A program made the translations under genes and the position numbers. From Prevotella sp. (GTDB lineage: Bacteria > Bacteroidota > Bacteroidia > Bacteroidales > Bacteroidaceae), in assembly GCA_024681705.1 (NCBI GenBank), contig JAILAI010000168.1, positions 1-48,197 on the forward strand: a DNA stretch of 48,197 nt, given 5' to 3'. Of the stretch, positions 19,039-29,195 are shown piece after piece; within the stretch, counting starts at the first letter, position 1; the number at the start of each line of letters is the position of its first letter. The notes under the pieces are model-generated. The model saw nothing but the letters and a program-made list of their open reading frames with translations, searched no databases and was not told the origin of the DNA.

Positions 19039-19112
19039 CGATTCTTTCTCAGTCTCTTCTTACGCTTGTGAGTAGCCATCTTGTGGCCCTTTTTCTTTTT
19101 TCCGTTTGGCAT
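19023..19112 (-). CDS. 29-aa highly basic microprotein (possible ribosomal or RNA-binding protein)
   Basis: Minus-strand ATG 19112 to stop 19023 gives MPNGKKKKGHKMATHKRKKRLRKNRHKSK. Not in the supplied ORF track. It lies between HU and rng on the same strand. Confidence 0.75.
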   Translation of the reverse strand: MPNGKKKKGHKMATHKRKKRLRKNRHKSK

Positions 19113-19152
19113 AATAATTAATTTTTTGAATAAAAATATGTTTCTTGGTTTC

Positions 19153-19437
19153 TTACTCTTCACCCTTCATGTGGGCGACAAAACTCTTTGCGGGCTTGAA
19201 GCTTGGGAAGTCGTGTGCGGCGATAACAATCGTGGTGTTCTTCGAAATGTTACGGGCTGTCTTCTCAGCGCGGTGTTTAACTACAAAACTACCGAAACCG
19301 CGAAGGTATACATTGTCCTTCTTCTCAAGAAGGCATGTTTTCACACTTTCCATGAATGCTTCAACAACGGTAGTGGCTTCCTTACGAGGCACTCCGGTGC
19401 GTGCAACGATATCGTCAATGATGTCTGCTTTTGTCAT
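19153..19437 (-). CDS. HU-family DNA-binding protein
   Basis: MTKADIIDDIVARTGVPRKEATTVVEAFMESVKTCLLEKKDNVYLRGFGSFVVKHRAEKTARNISKNTTIVI; TATCTTTG -7 box upstream on the minus strand. Confidence 0.95.
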   Translation of the reverse strand: MTKADIIDDIVARTGVPRKEATTVVEAFMESVKTCLLEKKDNVYLRGFGSFVVKHRAEKTARNISKNTTIVIAAHDFPSFKPAKSFVAHMKGEE

Positions 19438-19751
19438 CTTTTTTCAATAATTCTTTGTTAATCTTCTGATTTTGAGTTGCAAAGATACGAGTTTTTTGCG
19501 TCATGGCGAAATTTATTTTGCTTTTTTTGCAAAAATAGATTGCTTTTTCACTCTATGTAGTGTGTAATGTAGCGGTTATTAGGAATTTACGACAATAATG
19601 TGTGTAAATTATGGTTCTTAATATCTATAATTCTAGTTTAATAATTCTTGATTTTCTTCTTTTCCTAAACGTCGATGTTCCGACTATGATTTGACGTGAT
19701 TTTTTACGATAACAATAATAAATAAGTGTTTTTCTCAAAAAAGACTTACCA

Positions 19752-19904
19752 ACCTACCATAACACCTCTCAAATGCCCATAAATAAAAGGGTAGGTCTAT
19801 GGTAGGTGTTGAAGATAGACCTACCATTAACCTACCTTAACTTAAACCCTTCATTTATAGGTGTTTGCGGACCTTTTCGAAGTGGTCATGGTAGGTCGGT
19901 AGGT
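19752..19904. repeat. Cluster of seven exact GGTAGGT/ACCTACC motifs with an 11-bp perfect dyad
   Basis: Motifs at 19752(-), 19790(+), 19801(+), 19819(-), 19830(-), 19890(+), 19898(+). Dyad GGTAGGTCTAT-N14-ATAGACCTACC at 19790-19825. Confidence 0.8.
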
Positions 19905-19958
19905 GTTTATTCAAATTATATGGAAAAAGATGTAGATTCTATTTCCAAATTTGATGAA

Positions 19959-20089
19959 GCCTTTCTTTCAAAACTCAAAAGCGGCTCTTTCCACGACCTA
20001 AAGCATCGATTTTAATGAGTAAAACTGGCGCTTTCCATGAGTGAAATTGTCGCTTTTGAGGACTCTAAAACCGCTTTACTAATAAATTG
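19959..20089 (+). repeat. 22-bp-period degenerate tandem repeat, locus A
   Basis: gcctttctttcaaaactcaaaa / gcggctctttccacgacctaaa / gcatcgattttaatgagtaaaa / ctggcgctttccatgagtgaaa / ttgtcgcttttgaggactctaaa / accgctttactaataaattg. Confidence 0.7.
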
Positions 20090-20194
20090 TTCTATGCTCT
20101 TTTTCGTTGAGGTCATGTTATTATCAAAAAGAAAATCCACAAGAGCGATATGTTGCTCCTGTGGATTCTCTATAATAAATTGATTGCCGAAATC

Positions 20195-20455
20195 TTATTT
20201 CCGATCATCTTCGTATTGCTTCAGCGCTCTTGCCAACTGGTCGGGACAGCTTGTGTTCTTATAGCCGCATCGGATTCCTTCAAGTTTTGACTTTACGTCT
20301 TCGACTTTCATCCCTCTGACGAGTTGACCAATACCTTGCAAGTTGCCATTGCATCCTCCGATGAAGGAAACATCTTGGATGCGTCCTTCTTCGTCGATGT
20401 CAATATCAATTTGCCGTGAGCAGGTTCCTGAAGTTTGAAAGGTGATGTGGTTCAT
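20195..20455 (-). CDS. TSCPD-domain protein (TIGR03905-like)
   Basis: TSGTCSRQIDIDIDEEGRIQDVSFIGGCNGNLQGIGQLVRGM...IRCGYKNTSCPDQLARAL. Confidence 0.85.
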   Translation of the reverse strand: MNHITFQTSGTCSRQIDIDIDEEGRIQDVSFIGGCNGNLQGIGQLVRGMKVEDVKSKLEGIRCGYKNTSCPDQLARALKQYEDDRK

Positions 20456-21186
20456 TCTTCGACTTCGGGTTTCATATTTGTGTAAACCGTCTGAACATCA
20501 TCGAAGTCCTCGAGCTTTTCCACCATCTTGTCAATAGTTTCACGCTGCTCAGGTGTAACGTCCTTCAGGTCGTTGGGTATGCGAGTGAACTCAGCGCCCG
20601 TTACCTCGAATCCGTTTTCCTCAAGATGCTTCTGGATGGCTCCGAAACTCTGTGGGTCGCCATAGATGGTGATGCTGTTCTCTTCTTCGTCTTCGTCGAA
20701 TTCGTCTTCTACTCCGTAGTCAATCAAATCGAGAATCATTTCATCCATATCCAGGTCGTCTTTCTTCTTGAAGGTGAAAACGGCCTTGTGGTCGAAGAGG
20801 AAAGCGAGGCTTCCCTGAGTACCCAAGTTTCCATTGAACTTGTTGAATACCGAACGAACATCACCAACGGTACGCGTGGTATTATCGGTCAGTGTCTCTA
20901 CAAATATGGCAATTCCATGAGGACCATAGCCTTCATAACTAACCTCTTTGTAGTCGCTGGTATCTTTACCCATTGCATTTTTGATGGCACGCTCGATGTT
21001 GTCCTTCGGCATGTTCTCGCGCTTTGCATTGGCAATAATAGCACGCAAAGCGGGATTCATGTCCGGATCAGGACCACCTGCCTTTACGGCAATAGCAATC
21101 TGCTTGCCTATCTTTGTGAAGGTCTTGGCCATGTGGCCCCATCTCTTTAATTTCGTAGCTTTGCGATATTCAAATGCTCTTCCCAT
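20452..21186 (-). CDS. yebC: YebC/PmpR family protein
   Basis: AKTFTKIGKQIAIAVKAGGPDPDMNPALRAIIANAKRENMPKDNIERAIKNA...YEGYGPHGIAIFVETLTDN. Confidence 0.95.
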   Translation of the reverse strand: MGRAFEYRKATKLKRWGHMAKTFTKIGKQIAIAVKAGGPDPDMNPALRAIIANAKRENMPKDNIERAIKNAMGKDTSDYKEVSYEGYGPHGIAIFVETLTDNTTRTVGDVRSVFNKFNGNLGTQGSLAFLFDHKAVFTFKKKDDLDMDEMILDLIDYGVEDEFDEDEEENSITIYGDPQSFGAIQKHLEENGFEVTGAEFTRIPNDLKDVTPEQRETIDKMVEKLEDFDDVQTVYTNMKPEVEE

Positions 21187-21223
21187 TTTTGTTCTTATTT
21201 TAGTTGTTATTCTTAATTCACGT

Positions 21224-23671
21224 TTATCTCAGTTCTGCATTAAGCTGTTTCTTGAGATTTGCAATAATCTTTTGCATGATTGCATCTATCTGCTTGTCAT
21301 TCAGCGTCTTCTGCTCGTCCTGAAGAATAAAGTTTACCGCATAGCTTTTCTTGCCAGCAGGCAGATTCTTTCCTTCATATACATCGAAGAGCTCAACTTT
21401 CTTCAGCAACTTCTTCTCGCTCTGGTAAGCAATCTGTTCAATGCTTGCAAATTCAACGTTATTATCGATGAGCAGGGCGAGGTCACGGCTAACGGCAGGA
21501 TATTTGCTGATTTCTGTATACGACACGCGACTCTTACGAACAGCCTTCATCAGCGATGTCCAATTGAGGTCGGCATAATAGACATCATTGTCAATTCCCT
21601 GTTGTTTCAGGAGTTTTTTGCTTACGATGCCGAGAACGCCGAGAAGTTTGCCTCCACGATTCTCAATTACCATTGATTTGGCAAACATTTCATTATCTTC
21701 CTCCTTGAAAACGATGCTACCGAAAGGTAAACCAATACGACGGAGAATATTGAGAACGTAAGCTTTCAATTCGTAGAACGAACTCTGCTCATCAGGATGA
21801 GCCCACGAACCAGTTACGCGCTTACCCGTCACCCAAATACCAAGATGATTTTCTTCCTTGTAGGCGTTCATAGGGTTCTCAGGATCGGCTTTTTCGGGAG
21901 AATAGAAATATGTGTTGCCAAACTCGAAGAATTTCAAGTTCGGATTTTTGCGGTTCGCATTATGTGCAATGCTCTCCAGACCTCCATAAATCAATGACTG
22001 GCGCATGACGTTCAGGTCAGACGACAACGGGTTCATTATTCTGACGAGTTTGTCATTCTCACCGTAATAGGCCGATTTGGTCAGAGAGTTATTCAGGATC
22101 TCGTTGAAACCACAACCAACGAGTTGTTCGCTTACGAGATTTGACAACTGATGCTTGATATCTTCATCGCCCTTGATAACCAAAGAAGATTTGAGTTGCG
22201 TTGGAATCTCTACATTATTATATCCGTACACGCGAAGAATGTCCTCAACGACATCGCAAGGACGCTGAACATCAACTCGATATGCAGGTACCAGTAACTT
22301 GAGGCCGTCGTTGTCTTCAGCTTCGATTTTCATCTCCAGTGATTCAACGATGCTCTTAATGGTCTCAACGGGAATCACCTTGCCGATGAGTTCATTCACA
22401 TAATTGTATTTCAAATCGACTTGGAAGTCTGGCATGGGAAATGGATAGACATCTTTAATCTGCATGCTTACTTTTCCACCAGCTAGTTGCTTACAGAGAA
22501 TGGCAGCCTGCTTCAAAGCATAGATTGTTCCATTTGGATCAATGCCACGCTCGAATCGGAAGCTGGCGTCAGTGCTCAAACCATGACGGCGAGCGCTCTT
22601 TCTTATCCAAGTAGGATGGAAATAGGCACTTTCCAGCACCACATGCTTCGTTGTGTCATAGGTTCCAGAACCCTTACCGCCAAACACGCCGGCAATACAC
22701 ATCGGTTCTTCTGCATTACAAATAGCCAAATCGCGCTCTGAAAGCTTGTGCTCCTCGCCATCGAGTGTTACGAAAGGCGTTCCTTCAGGCAAGGTCTTTA
22801 CAACGATTTTGTTGCCCTTTACCATATCAGCGTCGAAACAATGCAACGGTTGACCATAAGCCATTATCACATAATTCGTAATGTCTACAATGTTATTGAT
22901 GGGACGGAGACCAACCGTAGTCAATTTGTTCTTCAACCATTCAGGACTCTCCTTCACGTCGCAATCCTTTACGCTCACACAAGCATAGCGCTTGCATGCT
23001 TCGGTGTTTTCGATTTCGACGTCGATATTCAGATCCTCGTTCTCAACGACAAACTCGTCACAACTTGGGCGATGTAAAGACGTTTGGTAACCGTTTTGCT
23101 TAAGCCAAGCGTAGAGGTCGCGAGCAACTCCCCAATGTGACAATGCGTCAGCACGGTTAGCCGTAATGTCAACCTCTATGAGCCAATCGCTTTCCAGATG
23201 ATAGTATTCGGCTGCTGGTTGTCCTACGGGAGCGTCTTCTGGTAAAACGATAATACCATCGTGACTTGTTCCAACGCCTATTTCGTCTTCAGCGCAAATC
23301 ATTCCGCACGACTCAACGCCACGCAGCTTTGATTTCTTAATCTGAAATTCTTTGTCGCCATCATATAATATGCAACCCAAGTCGGCCACGATAACCTTTT
23401 GGCCAGCCGCAACATTCGGTGCTCCACAAACAATTTGAGAGGGAGTCTCGTGGCCAAGGTCAACAGTCGTCACATGCAGGTGATCGCTGTTGGGATGCAT
23501 TTCACATGTAAGCACTTGTCCAACGTAAAGTCCCTTCAGTCCTCCACGAATAGATTGGACTTCTTCAAGTGCATCAACTTCCAGACCTTCCGACGTCAGT
23601 GCATCGCACACTTCTTGCGGTGTCAGGTCGAAGTCAACATATTCTTTTAACCATTTATAGCTAATATTCAT
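21224..23671 (-). CDS. pheT: Phenylalanine--tRNA ligase beta subunit
   Basis: MNISYKWLKEYVDFDLTPQEVCDALTSEGLEV, ITANRADALSHWGVARDL, SFRFERGIDPNGT, C-terminal FDX-like domain. Start moved to MNISYK. Confidence 0.97.
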   Translation of the reverse strand: MNISYKWLKEYVDFDLTPQEVCDALTSEGLEVDALEEVQSIRGGLKGLYVGQVLTCEMHPNSDHLHVTTVDLGHETPSQIVCGAPNVAAGQKVIVADLGCILYDGDKEFQIKKSKLRGVESCGMICAEDEIGVGTSHDGIIVLPEDAPVGQPAAEYYHLESDWLIEVDITANRADALSHWGVARDLYAWLKQNGYQTSLHRPSCDEFVVENEDLNIDVEIENTEACKRYACVSVKDCDVKESPEWLKNKLTTVGLRPINNIVDITNYVIMAYGQPLHCFDADMVKGNKIVVKTLPEGTPFVTLDGEEHKLSERDLAICNAEEPMCIAGVFGGKGSGTYDTTKHVVLESAYFHPTWIRKSARRHGLSTDASFRFERGIDPNGTIYALKQAAILCKQLAGGKVSMQIKDVYPFPMPDFQVDLKYNYVNELIGKVIPVETIKSIVESLEMKIEAEDNDGLKLLVPAYRVDVQRPCDVVEDILRVYGYNNVEIPTQLKSSLVIKGDEDIKHQLSNLVSEQLVGCGFNEILNNSLTKSAYYGENDKLVRIMNPLSSDLNVMRQSLIYGGLESIAHNANRKNPNLKFFEFGNTYFYSPEKADPENPMNAYKEENHLGIWVTGKRVTGSWAHPDEQSSFYELKAYVLNILRRIGLPFGSIVFKEEDNEMFAKSMVIENRGGKLLGVLGIVSKKLLKQQGIDNDVYYADLNWTSLMKAVRKSRVSYTEISKYPAVSRDLALLIDNNVEFASIEQIAYQSEKKLLKKVELFDVYEGKNLPAGKKSYAVNFILQDEQKTLNDKQIDAIMQKIIANLKKQLNAELR

Positions 23672-23851
23672 TGTAATGGGTTTATTTGTTCGTTTAAAAA
23701 CGGGTGCAAAATTACGAAAAAAACAGCAGATACACAAATACCTGTCATCTTTTTTTCAAACCACCTCCATCAAGACCTTCGTCGTTTTCTCAATTGCACG
23801 AATTTAGTAGATTTTTTTACTTCATCATTGCAATGGGAAAGTCGAAAGTTT

Positions 23852-24409
23852 TTAGTCAAGTTGTGAAGCAACGAACGAAGCCAGCTGCTGCCCACGCAAT
23901 CCCGCCTGAAGCAGATGTCCCTGACTATCGAGAACCATTGTAAACGGAATAGACTGAACGCCAAACATCGTGGCGGCAGCATTGTCCCATCCCTGAAGGT
24001 CGGAAACCTGTTGCCAACTCATATTCATGCTCTTGACAGCTGTCTTCCATGATTGCTCGTCTTGATCAAGCGAAACGCCGAGTATGCCGAGCCCTTTGTC
24101 TTTGTAACTATTGTATAGTTCGACTACTTGAGGCATTTCAGCACGACAAGGACCACACCAACTCGCCCAGAAATCGATGATGGTAATTTTATTACTCTTC
24201 ACGAAACTTAATGCCGAGACAGGTTTGCCGTTCATGTCGTTCATGGTGAAGTCGGGCATTACACGGTCGTCGGCTTCTGCTTCTTCATTTTGAGACGTTT
24301 GAGTAGCGACTTCTGTCTCTGTCGCATCTTTTTTATTTTCACTTTGCTTCGATTGGCAACTTGTGCACATCAAAGCGATGACGATAAGGGGCAGTAGTAT
24401 CTTTCTCAT
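23852..24409 (-). CDS. TlpA/ResA-like thioredoxin lipoprotein
   Basis: Lipobox ALMCTSCQ; IIDFWASWCGPCRAEMPQVVELY. Start at MRKILLPL. Confidence 0.92.
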   Translation of the reverse strand: MRKILLPLIVIALMCTSCQSKQSENKKDATETEVATQTSQNEEAEADDRVMPDFTMNDMNGKPVSALSFVKSNKITIIDFWASWCGPCRAEMPQVVELYNSYKDKGLGILGVSLDQDEQSWKTAVKSMNMSWQQVSDLQGWDNAAATMFGVQSIPFTMVLDSQGHLLQAGLRGQQLASFVASQLD

Positions 24410-24416
24410 ACGATTA

Positions 24417-25355
24417 TCACACAATATATTGGTCACTGATGCTCTTGTTCTCCAACACGCGACGAATGGTTTCGGCAAACATGTCGGCAACACAGAGTTG
24501 TTTCACCTTCGAACATCTCTGCGTGTAGGGAATGGAGTCGGTAAATACGATTTCTTCAAGGGCCGAATCCTGAACGCGTTCGTTGGCGGGACCACTCATC
24601 ACACAATGGCTTGCACAAGCGCGAACACTCTTGGCGCCTGCTTCTTTCATGATGTCGGCGGCTTTTGTAATCGTACCTGCGGTGTCCACCATATCGTCAA
24701 TGATGACCACATTCTTTCCTTTTACTTCACCGATAATCTGCATCGTTGCCACTACGTTGGCACGAGATCTCGTCTTGTTGCAAAGCACGAGTGGAACTCC
24801 CAGATACTTGGCATAGGTGTTGGCTCTCTTAGAACCGCCTACGTCGGGCGAAGCAATCACCATGTCCTCAAGGTGAAGGCTCTGCAGATAGGGAAGAATG
24901 ACGCCAGAAGCGTAGAGGTGGTCTACAGGAACATCGAAGAATCCTTGAATCTGATCTGCGTGCAGGTCCATCGTAATGACGCGATCAACACCTGCAACGC
25001 TCAGCAAGTCGGCCACAAGTTTTGCACCGATGCTCACACGCGGACGGTCTTTTCTGTCTTGACGAGCCCATCCGAAATACGGAATCACTGCGTTAATGCT
25101 CTTGGCAGAAGCTCGCTTAGCGGCATCAATCATCAGCAAAAGCTCCATCAGATTGTCGGAATTGGGGAATGTGCTCTGTACAAGGAATACATCGCGTCCT
25201 CGAATAGACTCTTCATAGGAAACGGCGAACTCGCCATCTGAAAACCTGGTGAACTGCAAGTTGCCAAGCGGGCATCCAAGACTCTGACAGATTTTCTCGG
25301 CCAGATATTTGGTCGCTGTACCCGAGAATACCATAAAGGAATTTGAATCAATCAT
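24417..25355 (-). CDS. prs: Ribose-phosphate pyrophosphokinase
   Basis: FSDGEFAVSYEESIRGRDVFLVQSTFPNSDNLMELLLMIDA, VITMDLHADQIQGFFDVPVDHLYA, VVIIDDMVDTAGTITKAA. Confidence 0.96.
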   Translation of the reverse strand: MIDSNSFMVFSGTATKYLAEKICQSLGCPLGNLQFTRFSDGEFAVSYEESIRGRDVFLVQSTFPNSDNLMELLLMIDAAKRASAKSINAVIPYFGWARQDRKDRPRVSIGAKLVADLLSVAGVDRVITMDLHADQIQGFFDVPVDHLYASGVILPYLQSLHLEDMVIASPDVGGSKRANTYAKYLGVPLVLCNKTRSRANVVATMQIIGEVKGKNVVIIDDMVDTAGTITKAADIMKEAGAKSVRACASHCVMSGPANERVQDSALEEIVFTDSIPYTQRCSKVKQLCVADMFAETIRRVLENKSISDQYIV

Positions 25356-25408
25356 GATTTCTAATTGCTATATATAATAATATGTATACATTTTCGTCTT
25401 AGGAGTGA

Positions 25409-26017
25409 TCACTCTATTGTCTTCCTGAGTTTCTCAAAGTGATTGAGAAGGTTGCGGTAGTCCTGTTGATTGTGGATGTCAAACCGATTCCACAGGTCAC
25501 CACAAATAACGACACCTCCAAATCCAAGGTCTTTTGCGACTCGTACATTCTCAAGATTCATACCTCCCAAAGCATATACGTGCTTGTCTATCAGTCCTCT
25601 TCTTGAAGCTTCATGAAGGTCTTCATAATTGAATGTCTGGTCAGCGTCAGGCTCACTTTGGCTATGGAATATGTATTTTAACATGACATATTCTGCCTTT
25701 TTCTTTGCCGCTTTCAGCAGATCGAGGTTCATGCATGTGCGTGTGAACTTGCCCTTGTATCTATCTGGAAGAGGTTTATCGGCGGAGTCTATGTGAATGC
25801 CCGCAAGGCCATATTCATTCTTCAGATAATAGTGGTCGTGAACATATATTCTGCGGTGGTAGTCATCTGGCAGAAGCGTAAGCAAGCGCTCTGCATACAT
25901 AGGTGCAGAACCCGGCTTATAGAGATGCAGGTCATCGAGCCCTTCGTCGAAGAGCGTGGCCAGAATTTTGTCTTCCTCCACAAAGAATGTGGGCTTGGTC
26001 ATTAGAACGAGTTTCAT
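25409..26017 (-). CDS. Thiamine phosphate synthase-like (ThiE/TenI) protein
   Basis: ILATLFDEGLDDLHLYKPG, YGLAGIHI, YVMLKYIFHSQS, VYALGGMNLENVRVAKDLGFGGVVICGDLW. Confidence 0.75.
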   Translation of the reverse strand: MKLVLMTKPTFFVEEDKILATLFDEGLDDLHLYKPGSAPMYAERLLTLLPDDYHRRIYVHDHYYLKNEYGLAGIHIDSADKPLPDRYKGKFTRTCMNLDLLKAAKKKAEYVMLKYIFHSQSEPDADQTFNYEDLHEASRRGLIDKHVYALGGMNLENVRVAKDLGFGGVVICGDLWNRFDIHNQQDYRNLLNHFEKLRKTIE

Positions 26018-26130
26018 TCGTCTTCCTGTTTTACGTTGCAAAATTATTAAATTTTGGCGAAACACACAATTTAAAGACTATAAAAATTTATTTTTCTTCG
26101 ATTAAATTGCGCAATATCCATTTTTCTTCG

Positions 26131-26138
26131 TAACTTTG
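26131..26138 (+). promoter_or_regulatory. Bacteroidetes -7 box (TAACTTTG)
   Basis: TAnnTTTG match 30 nt upstream of ATG 26169. Confidence 0.55.
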
Positions 26139-26168
26139 CGCATCATAAAGTAAAAAAACGATATACGT

Positions 26169-27236
26169 ATGGCTCAGATAAGTAATCATCTTGTGATTAT
26201 GGCGGGCGGTGTTGGAAGTCGGTTTTGGCCGATGAGTACTTCAGAGCGCCCCAAGCAGTTTATCGATGTGTTGGGTGTCGGACGTAGTTTGCTTCAGCTG
26301 ACATTCGACAGATTTAAAGGTATTGTCCCCCCTCAGAATGTGTGGGTGGTGACAAATCAGAAATATGCTGACATCGTCAAGGAACAACTGCCCGAAATGC
26401 CAGAAAAGCAGATTCTTTGTGAGCCTTGTCGGCGTAATACGGCGCCGTGTATCTGTTATGTGAGTTGGCGAATCAAGGCACAAACGCCACATGCCAACAT
26501 CGTTGTAACACCAAGCGACCACATTGTCGCAGATACAATGGAGTTCCGAAGAGTTGTAAAGCAATGCATGGTGTTTACAAGTGAGACGGATGCAATCGTT
26601 ACATTGGGCATGAAACCCACTCGTCCCGAAACTGGTTATGGATATATTCAGGCCGATCTCTCGATGAACAGCTCGAGAAACAAAGAGATCTATCGCGTAG
26701 ACAGATTCCGCGAAAAGCCCGATTTGGCTACCGCTCAGACATATATTCGCGACAAGAGTTTCTTCTGGAATGCAGGTATTTTCATCTGGAGCGTAAGCAC
26801 AATTGTCAATGCTTTCCGCGTATATCAGCCAGCAATGAGCAATATATTCGAGAAAATGCTCCCCATCTATGGTACAGAACGTGAGCAAGAGGAGATAAAC
26901 CGCCGGTTCCCCGAATGCGAGAGCATTTCCGTCGACTACGCCATCATGGAGAAGGCTGAGGAAATTTTCATTTGTCCTGCTGACTTCGGATGGAGCGATT
27001 TGGGAACATGGGGCTCTCTGCTTGCGCAAACGAAGCACGACCTTTATGGCAATAGCGTTATCGGTCAGGATATTAGTCTCTTCGATACTCACAATTGTAT
27101 TGTGCATGCTTTGGGCGAGAAGAAGGTTGTCGTGCAAGGTCTCGACGGCTATATTGTGGCTGAACAAGATGGAAAACTGCTCATCTGCCGTTTGGAAGAA
27201 GAACAGCGCATCAAGCAATTCTCTGGAGAAGGTTAA
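26169..27236 (+). CDS. manC: Mannose-1-phosphate guanylyltransferase
   Basis: MAGGVGSRFWPMSTSERPKQF, VTPSDHIV, ETGYGYIQ, FREKPD, FFWNAGIFIW, FGWSDLGTWGSL. Confidence 0.95.
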   Translation: MAQISNHLVIMAGGVGSRFWPMSTSERPKQFIDVLGVGRSLLQLTFDRFKGIVPPQNVWVVTNQKYADIVKEQLPEMPEKQILCEPCRRNTAPCICYVSWRIKAQTPHANIVVTPSDHIVADTMEFRRVVKQCMVFTSETDAIVTLGMKPTRPETGYGYIQADLSMNSSRNKEIYRVDRFREKPDLATAQTYIRDKSFFWNAGIFIWSVSTIVNAFRVYQPAMSNIFEKMLPIYGTEREQEEINRRFPECESISVDYAIMEKAEEIFICPADFGWSDLGTWGSLLAQTKHDLYGNSVIGQDISLFDTHNCIVHALGEKKVVVQGLDGYIVAEQDGKLLICRLEEEQRIKQFSGEG

Positions 27237-27338
27237 TCGTTCTCCCGGGAATTGTTTCCTTTCTCGCTGATTATGAGATAGTTGAATGCTCTGTATTCTT
27301 TACCTATTATGACAAATCTGAAAACTAATTATAAAACA

Positions 27339-29114
27339 ATGAAAAAGTATCCTAAGATTGGTATCCGTCCCATTATCGACGGAAGACAAGGTGGTATTCG
27401 TGAAAGCCTTGAAGAGAAAACAATGAATTTAGCTAAGGCTGTTGCCGAGTTGATTTCATCAAACCTCCGTAATGGTGATGGTAGTGCGGTAGAATGCGTG
27501 ATTGCTGACACCACGATTGGTCGTGTGGCAGAAGCTGCCGCTTGTGCCGAAAAGTTTGAGAATTGTGGTGTTGGTGCAACCATCAGCGTAACACCTTGCT
27601 GGTGCTATGGTTCTGAGACGATGGACATGAATCCACATTATCCGAAAGCCGTTTGGGGATTCAACGGAACCGAACGTCCTGGTGCCGTCTATCTAGCCGC
27701 CGTTCTGGCCGCACATGCTCAGAAAGGTTTACCCGCTTTTGGCATCTATGGTCATGATGTTCAGGACCTTCCCGATAATACGATTCCTGAAGACGTATCC
27801 GTTAAAATACTTCGTTGGGCACGTGCCGCCCAGGCTGTTGCCGTTATGCGTGGGAAAAGCTATCTGTCGGTAGGTAATGTAGCAATGGGTATTGCTGGTT
27901 CTATCGTCAATGCCGATTTCTTGCAAGAGTATCTTGGTATGCGTGCCGAGCAGGTTGATATGACCGAAGTGTTGCGCCGCATCCAGCTTGGTATCTATGA
28001 TAAAGACGAATACGAAAAGGCTATTTCATGGACGCGTGAGAATTGTGTGCCTCAAGAAGGATTTGACAAGAATCGTCCAGAGAAAACGAAGACTCGCGAG
28101 GAGAAAGATCAGGATTGGGAGTTTGTCGTGAAGATGACGATGGTGATTCGCGATCTGATGCATGGTAACCCGCGTCTGCTCGAAGCTGGTTATAAAGAAG
28201 AAGCTTTAGGCCACAACGCTATCGTTGGAGGTTTCCAGGGACAACGTCAATGGACAGACTTCCTTCCCAATGGTGACTTCTCAGAGACGATGCTCAACAC
28301 CTCTTTCGACTGGAACGGTATTCGCGAAGCCATCACCTTCGCTACGGAAAACGACTCACTGAACGGTCTCACCATGTTGTTCGAGCATTTGCTTACGAAT
28401 AAGGCCGTAATCTTCTCTGACGTACGCACTTACTGGAGTCCTGAGGCTGTAGAACGTGTAACGGGAAAGAAACTTACGGGACGTGCTTCTGGCGGTATGA
28501 TTCACCTCATCAACTCTGGCGCCACAACGCTCGACGGAACGGGTTATAGCACAGATGCTGAAGGCAAGGCTACCATGAAGCATCCTTGGGAAATGACCCA
28601 GACAGATGTCGATGCTTGCCTGAAAGCCACGAGTTGGTGTCCAGCTGATCGTGACTATTTCCGCGGTGGTGGTTTCTCAAGTCATTTCCTCTCCAAAGGC
28701 GAAATGCCTGTTACGATGGCCCGTCTTAACTTGGTAAAAGGACTTGGCCCGATGCTTCAGATTGCCGAAGGATGGACGGCTGATGTAGATGACGATGTGT
28801 TCGAGACATTGAACCAGCGTACCGATCCCACTTGGCCAACTACTTGGTTCGTACCTCGCCTTGACGAAACAAAAGCTCCGTTCCGTGATGTATATAGCGT
28901 CATGAACAACTGGGGCGCCAATCACGGTGCAATTGCCTATGGACATATCGGTGCCGATCTCATCACATTGGCTTCTATGTTGCGCATCCCCGTTAGCATG
29001 CACAACGTGCCCGATGAGCAGATATTCCGTCCGGCCGCTTGGAACGCTTTTGGAATGGACAAGGAAGGTGCTGACTATCGTGCTTGCGCCGCCTATGGTC
29101 CTATTTATAAATAA
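27339..29114 (+). CDS. fucI: L-fucose isomerase
   Basis: [103 protein letters not shown]. Confidence 0.97.
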   Translation: MKKYPKIGIRPIIDGRQGGIRESLEEKTMNLAKAVAELISSNLRNGDGSAVECVIADTTIGRVAEAAACAEKFENCGVGATISVTPCWCYGSETMDMNPHYPKAVWGFNGTERPGAVYLAAVLAAHAQKGLPAFGIYGHDVQDLPDNTIPEDVSVKILRWARAAQAVAVMRGKSYLSVGNVAMGIAGSIVNADFLQEYLGMRAEQVDMTEVLRRIQLGIYDKDEYEKAISWTRENCVPQEGFDKNRPEKTKTREEKDQDWEFVVKMTMVIRDLMHGNPRLLEAGYKEEALGHNAIVGGFQGQRQWTDFLPNGDFSETMLNTSFDWNGIREAITFATENDSLNGLTMLFEHLLTNKAVIFSDVRTYWSPEAVERVTGKKLTGRASGGMIHLINSGATTLDGTGYSTDAEGKATMKHPWEMTQTDVDACLKATSWCPADRDYFRGGGFSSHFLSKGEMPVTMARLNLVKGLGPMLQIAEGWTADVDDDVFETLNQRTDPTWPTTWFVPRLDETKAPFRDVYSVMNNWGANHGAIAYGHIGADLITLASMLRIPVSMHNVPDEQIFRPAAWNAFGMDKEGADYRACAAYGPIYK

Positions 29115-29195
29115 GTTATATCTATGGGCGGAGTTTTTGCAAGCTTCGCCCATTCATTCTTTCATCATCAAAAACACCGAATAACGGTATCATCT

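Noticed and set aside
19518-19560. Possible extra 22-nt step (TTGCTTTTT at 19518 and 19540)
   Set aside because: Only two units and low-complexity T-rich sequence, so too weak to add to the repeat family.
19806-20015. 69-aa plus-strand ORF across the GGTAGGT cluster and repeat locus A
   Set aside because: Composed of the repeats themselves; no ribosome-site or protein-like composition.
24363-25241. 292-aa plus-strand ORF antisense to prs
   Set aside because: Overlaps a confident prs gene on the other strand; no motif support.
26241-27218. 325-aa minus-strand ORF antisense to manC
   Set aside because: Fully within manC and lacks recognisable motifs.
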